A stretch of 64,000 bases of DNA. Origin: Sindora glabra (Eukaryota; Streptophyta; Magnoliopsida; Fabales; Fabaceae). Numbering within the stretch: position 1 is the first letter of the stretch; each line of letters opens with the position of its first letter. Below, one piece after another: positions 59,401 through 64,000 of this stretch. Below the pieces are notes generated by a model that was given only the letters and a program-made list of their open reading frames with translations, did no database searches and had not been told where the DNA came from. The stretch covers positions 105,693,732-105,757,731 of the forward strand of contig CM035227.1 of the NCBI GenBank assembly GCA_020226215.1, given 5' to 3'. The position numbers were made by a program, and so were the translations under genes.

Positions 59401-60602
59401 ATTTTTAATAACTGGTATGTCATGAGGTGGAATTAGTCTTTCTGGGAGAAATTCTGTGCTGCACTAAGTGCATTTAGGATGTGTGCATTCCCATCAGAGA
59501 AGGAGCACATCAGTAAATAGAGGAGAGAGAACGTATTAATGTGCAATGAAAGATAGTGTATCACTTCCTTGATTGGCTTATTGCACACAAGGGATCATTT
59601 TTTGCACTATAAGCAGTTAGTTGTAAGCACTAAACCAATCAGAAAAGGGATATATTACTTTTTACTGTACATTAATGCATTCTTTCTTCATTATATAATA
59701 TTATGCTTCTTTTCTATTTTTGATTTTGCACTTAGTGCAACGAAGAATCTCTCATCTTTGCTGGACTTGACTGGATATATGAAAATTTTCAATCATTTAA
59801 CCATTAGATATTGTTCCAAAGATTGTTCACTGTATTATACTGGAATAATTGAGTCTGTAGGCACTATAAAGTGATGCTTATTTTCTTTAATCACTAATGA
59901 AGTGCAACAAAGATCGGTGAGTAATTTCAATGCTCGTTATAATGCAGTCTCAGATCCCTGTGACTTAAGAAATTCCATTTTTCTTATAGAATCTATATGA
60001 TCAGGAAGCTTCTATCATATAGTTTTCGTGTATACCTACCACTGCTATCAAGTTCTCTCAGTATGCTTGTGATTGATTATGATTTTGTTTCTATTTCCTC
60101 ATTTTCTGATTTCAGACAGTGAGGGTCGGACTCCCTTACATTGGGCGGTGGATCGTGGCCACCTTAATGTCACAGAACTTCTTGTTAGCAAGAACGCTGA
60201 TGTGAATGCCAAGGTATTCAAATATATTATAATATATATCTGAACTTAACCCCACTACAAGGCTACATATGCTTTATCAGCATATTAATACATGATATGC
60301 AGTTGAAAAGCAACATTGATATGAGACAGTATCCCTCACTTGGCACTTGCAGGAACAACACTCTGCATTGTAGTTATTTAAATTACTATCAGATTGGTAG
60401 TTTTTATTGATTTTATGTGTTTTGATATTGGAAGGATGATGATGGACAGTCTGCATTGCACTATGCTGTGGTGTGTGAGAGAGAAGCCATAGCTGCGTAT
60501 CTAGTCAAGCATAATGCAGACACAGATTTAAAGGACAATGATGGTAGTTCTCCTTGTGATATCTGCGAGTCAGGCTGGCCTTTTTTGCAAAATGCAAACT
60601 GA
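56450..60602 (+). CDS. ACBP1/ACBP2-like: Membrane-anchored acyl-CoA-binding protein with ankyrin repeats (ACBP1/ACBP2 class)
   Basis: Six exons: 56,450-56,995, 57,319-57,424, 57,574-57,677, 58,735-58,826, 60,116-60,213 and 60,435-60,602, all with GT..AG borders. The product is about 370 residues, near the family's usual 340-360. In order: an N-terminal membrane anchor (LFQSVFLGLVFSYLVAKF, residues 7-24), an acidic linker (about 85-125), the acyl-CoA-binding domain (about 125-217, with LQLYGLYKIATEGPC, LTARAKWQAWQKLG and MPPEDAMQKYIDIV), a linker with GPVFSTFAYEEESGSE, and C-terminal ankyrin repeats (DAIHGFAREGDVSNLLKCI, SEGRTPLHWAVDRGHLNVTE, DGQSALHYAVVCEREAIAAY). Known members bind long-chain acyl-CoA at the ER or plasma membrane and bind partner proteins through the ankyrin part. 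One extra base near 56,966 breaks the frame inside the acyl-CoA-binding domain. Everything else is intact, so a sequence error or a young mutation is likelier than an old pseudogene. Confidence 0.9.
56963..56972 (+). other. Apparent +1 frameshift in ACBP exon 1
   Basis: The frame encoding TEGPCSTPPPS ends at TCA 56,963-56,965. Continuing gives GTEIDGSGK and then intron sequence. Skipping one G (56,966 or 56,967) gives ALKLTARAK, the conserved family sequence, and joins exon 2 in phase to make KWQAWQKLG. Confidence 0.85.
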
Positions 60603-62535
60603 TTGATTCTCTTCTGTTTTGTCGCATTTAGATAATGATACCTCGGCGGGATGTATATAATCCAAATAACCCACAGTTTTCCACTTTTTTTTTCTTTTTT
60701 TGGCGTTCGCCCAAACGTTGCCTTGGTATATAATACCCGTTTCACCGTAGCCCCAACCTAGTTGGTAACTATGGCTTCATAACCAATTGTAATTTTTGTT
60801 ACATTCTCGTTTCCTTCAGTCATGTTATGCCCTTTCTCCTTGATATTTTGTGGGGAAAAAAAAGTTGGTACCGGAAGTAATCACAACATTACGGAGGTCT
60901 TGTGTCAAATTTCTTTATCGTCAGTTTACTCCCCAAAAAAATATATAAATGTATGGTGCAAGCGGAAATCAAGATTGAGGATTGTGATGCATGTCTAGGC
61001 TGATGAGAACTGCGAACCAAGATTGAGGATTGTGATATTATTATGGGCGATTTTCTTTGTTTGGTTAGGTGGTTGAGGCATAATAGTGTCGCAAGGTTGG
61101 TTTTGGCAACTAGACCATCGGTCGAATAGAGGTGCCCGATTTGATTAAGAAATTTGAATCAGAAATATATATGAATTGATGGAAAAGGATTGAGGCTAGA
61201 GTAAAGGGGTTAAAACCAATCTGAATTAGTTAAAACTATTGAATTAGATCAATTTTTTCTATTTCTTTCAAAAATAAATATTTATAATTTTATAACATTT
61301 GAGATGTAATATTTTTGTAATTATGTATTAATTAAATTTATTTTTAAAATTATTTTAAATATAAATTATTATTATATTATATATATAATTCATATTTTTA
61401 AAATTAGAATTAGTAGTTGAATTAATGCTTTGATCGGTATAATCGCCAGTTTGATTTTAAAAGTTGTATGGTTGCTAAGTATCAGGCTTATCTTTTAAAA
61501 GCAGGAAGGTTTTTATATTATTGTGCCTGCTTTTTGGTATAATCTAGCAAATTAAATGTATTGACATTATGGTGGAGTCAAATTTAAAATTAAGGAATTT
61601 TATTTCCATGTTAAAATATATTAGAGAGTAATCTTGGAACTTTTTAATAGTATCAAAAGGTTTTCTAGTGGTGACATTAGAGAATACAGTATATTTAAAA
61701 ATTGGCTAAATTATACTTATTTTCTTTGTTTAGTGTAATTATATTTATATCCTTTCTATTTTTAAAAACAGGTATAAGCATTTCTTATTCATATATACTC
61801 AATTTTATTTATTTTTATTGTAAATATGCATTCACTTCTTTTATTGTAGAGAAATAAAGCTTGTGGATATATGTTTCTGAAAATAAAACCGGTGTAAGTA
61901 TAATCTGATTAAACCTAAAGTAAAGGAAGTATAATTTGCACTTAAAAGTATTATTTAGATATTCACTCCATAAGATATTTTGTAAGTGCCATGGGATAAT
62001 GTATTAAAGGATATGCACAAGACAAGCTTCTACACTATATAATATTTAGTAAGTTACTGAATAGTATATATAATATATATATAATTGTGTGTTATATATT
62101 TCATATTTCACCATAAAAGATAATATACATATAATATAGTTTAAATAATATTATCCTTATGCAATGATGATGGTAGTAAATGGAAAAGTGTTGATAGCAA
62201 ATGATAAAATGATAATAGTTAGCGGTGATATTGATAGAAAAAAATTATAGTAAAACGATAATAGTAAAAAGAAAAAGAATGATAATAATATATAATAATG
62301 TTCGTAATTATATTTGATGAATTAAGCAATGGTGACGTGGAGACAATTATAATATTTATAGATGGTGATAATAATGATTGAAATAATTGCCATTGCAAGA
62401 ATCGTTGATGGTTGCCATCACCGTTACATTGGTGCTGCCAGTAGCACCGTTAGGCACTTGGAAGCGGCAACACATGAATCATCATTCCAAGTAACAAATC
62501 GGATTCAAAGTCAAGTCTTCCATGTGTACATCCTG
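60603..62535. other. ACBP 3' region, then no gene
   Basis: The first 200-300 bp are presumably 3' UTR. An exact 19-bp direct repeat (CAAGATTGAGGATTGTGAT) lies at 60,970-60,988 and 61,018-61,036. From about 61,250 on the sequence is AT-rich with GATAATA-type simple sequence near 62,160-62,380. No frame is supported. Confidence 0.5.
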
Positions 62536-62788
62536 TATAAAATTACAATGCCATTGCGGTGCAAACAAGATTTATGACCACCAATCACTTCCCAACATAC
62601 AGGGAATTAATTTGTTTCACAAACAAAAATGGTCATATCCCACTTAATTAGGCCCTTTCTATTCCCACTTTTGAACAAAAAAGGACTCCATGCGCCCCTA
62701 AATTCTCACAGCCAAAAACTGTTTTTCCCTTCGTGCTTCACTCTCCCTCTCTCGCCATCTTCCAGCTCTAAACTCCGATATCTGAAAG
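62536..62788 (+). promoter_or_regulatory. Likely core promoter and leader of the EF-hand gene
   Basis: TATAAAA at 62,536-62,542 lies about 250 bp before the start codon, followed by a leader that becomes CT-rich (CTCTCCCTCTCTCGCCATCT, near 62,742). The position suits a plant gene, but the start of transcription is not known. Confidence 0.35.
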
Positions 62789-63284
62789 ATGGCGAAGGCG
62801 GTGGTTTACGTTCTGACAGCCACCGCCATCCTCTGTTTCCTCTTCCGATCTCCCGCCAACCACCACGAACATAAAGGTCGAATCCTAAACCGGAGATTCG
62901 GGTTCAAAATCCGAGAACGAGTTGCGGCATTTGACCCTCTCGTGACCAAGATTGAGAGAGAAGCTGAGAAGAACGGACTCGGCGGTGGCTCCGCCGATCC
63001 GGTGAACCTTAGATTTGTTAGCGACGCTTCGGACACGTACCAATATCTCACCGCCGGCGGCAGATTGAACACAACTTTGAGGTTGAGGCTTTTGTATCCA
63101 TTGTTAGATAGAGAACCAGTTGATGGGGTAGTTAGTTTAAAGGAGTTAGAGGCTTGGATTACACAACAAGCCGTGGAGAGATTGGATTATATCACAGAGA
63201 AAGAGTTGGAGTCAAAGGATGAAAATGGAGATTTGTCCATTTCTTTTACGGAATATCTTCCTCATTTTTCCGAGAAGGATATAG
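62789..63284 (+). CDS. EF-hand protein of the calumenin/reticulocalbin type, exon 1 (gene continues past the window)
   Basis: Start ATG at 62,789, just after a CT-rich leader. The N-terminus has a hydrophobic signal-anchor (residues 4-19, AVVYVLTATAILCFLF), then a basic stretch (HHEHKGRILNRRFGFKIRER), which suggests a secretory-pathway or membrane-tethered protein. The first EF-hand-like loop (residues 107-119, DREPVDGVVSLKE) is one residue longer than canonical and may bind Ca2+ poorly. The second (144-155, DENGDLSISFTE) has the D-x-N-x-D...E pattern with Leu in place of the usual Gly. The exon ends at 63,284 with a phase-1 GT donor after EKDI, where plant homologues continue into further EF hands. 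I found no matching exon in the remaining 716 bp, so the rest lies beyond 64,000. Confidence 0.85.
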
Positions 63285-64000
63285 GTAATTAATTTGTTTA
63301 TTGATTATATTTCATGCACGAACTGTTACTAAATTGATGTTTCCAACCACGCAATGGATGTTTTTTTGAGGAGCTATTTTTTATGAAAAAATTTTATATT
63401 TTTATTTAAAAAATAGGAACAGTGATAGAAATATCAAATTTTTTGTATTTAATATAAGATATATAAATTATTTTTTTATTATTTTAATATTTTGTAACTA
63501 TATTTTTTACATTTTGTGAAAAAGGTTTTCCATCAAAATACACAAAGTTTGTTCATCTTCTTTTTTTGTTTGTTATTTGAGAAATTCTTATATGTTATAA
63601 TTAAATCATGTATATTTAATTAACTATCAATTTTATTATTTATTTACTAATTTTATAAAATTCAGGCATATTAGAAATTTATTTTTTAAGTTTTTATAAT
63701 ATTAAAAATTATAAAAATTGATGATTGTTCTTTATTTATTAGATATGACTAAAACACATTATATAAATGAAGCTTATAAGAATTTCATGTGATTTTAGTG
63801 CAGGGGAATTGTATTTTAATATTTTAATAAAAGTAAAATTTAAATGTTAGTGAAGATATTTTAAATAATATATATACTTTTACTGTTTTACAAATAATTT
63901 TCAGTGGAGACGTACATTCATTCTGGAACACATATATTTCCGCCACTATTTGAATGGATTTGTACCCCAATTTGATTGCATGGGGCTACTTACGCAATTA
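63285..64000 (+). other. First intron of the EF-hand gene
   Basis: AT-rich intronic sequence to the window edge. A TTTTCAG acceptor-like site at about 63,904 is followed by sequence that does not continue the EF-hand protein in any frame, so I do not call an exon there. Confidence 0.5.

Noticed and set aside
63904..64000. Possible second exon of the EF-hand gene after TTTTCAG
   Set aside because: Translations in the needed phase do not give EF-hand or linker sequence and do not resemble the family, so the acceptor is likely false.

Overview
This window is nuclear DNA of a flowering plant, most likely a eudicot; I cannot name the species. It is very AT-rich and has spliced genes with GT..AG introns. 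Its repeats are typical of plants: PIF/Harbinger, hAT-like and Stowaway-like elements, a Helitron end, and an L1-type LINE. The two host genes I recognise belong to plant families. There is no bacterial or organellar signature, and I found no rRNA, tRNA or CRISPR array.

Layout. (i) 1-15 kb holds no intact gene. It has a SINE-like repeat, a Helitron 3' end, copy 1 of a duplicated block (3.5-5.4 kb), copy 1 of a long AT-rich repeat family (6-9.7 kb), and a decayed Harbinger-type transposase plus Myb/SANT pair (11.2-13.9 kb). (ii) 15.4-16.9 kb holds a small predicted membrane-protein gene (copy A). Degenerate relatives of it lie at 18.1 kb (D), 26.1-30.2 kb (B) and 36.3-37.1 plus 48.5 kb (C), so this is a broken local gene family. 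The 3.5-5.4 kb block is repeated at 18.4-21.2 kb. (iii) 26.3-30.1 kb: the intron of copy B is swollen by a long fold-back repeat, a MITE nested inside that repeat, and a hAT-type MITE. (iv) 30.9-32.6 kb is a 5'-truncated LINE. (v) 37.076-48.548 kb is one large PIF/Harbinger-type element with matching ends and TTA target duplications, inserted into copy C. (vi) 48.8-55.8 kb holds two more copies of the AT-rich repeat family. (vii) 56.4-60.6 kb is an ankyrin-repeat acyl-CoA-binding protein gene (ACBP1/ACBP2 class) with one apparent extra base in exon 1. (viii) 62.8 kb to the end is the first exon of a calumenin/reticulocalbin-like EF-hand gene that runs off the window.

The most unusual object is the 11.5-kb Harbinger-type element. 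Besides the usual transposase and Myb/SANT genes (minus strand, both decayed), it carries on the plus strand an intron-rich gene with a coiled coil and a Ulp1-type (C48) cysteine-protease domain, also decayed. The introns of that gene, and the space between it and the convergent Myb/SANT gene, contain 23 copies of a short hairpin. Most copies are 27 nt with an 11-bp stem and a 5-nt loop. The stem (GTTACTGTTTT / AAAACAGTAAC) is shared by arrays whose surrounding repeat units are otherwise unrelated. I saw no copies in exons and none outside the element.
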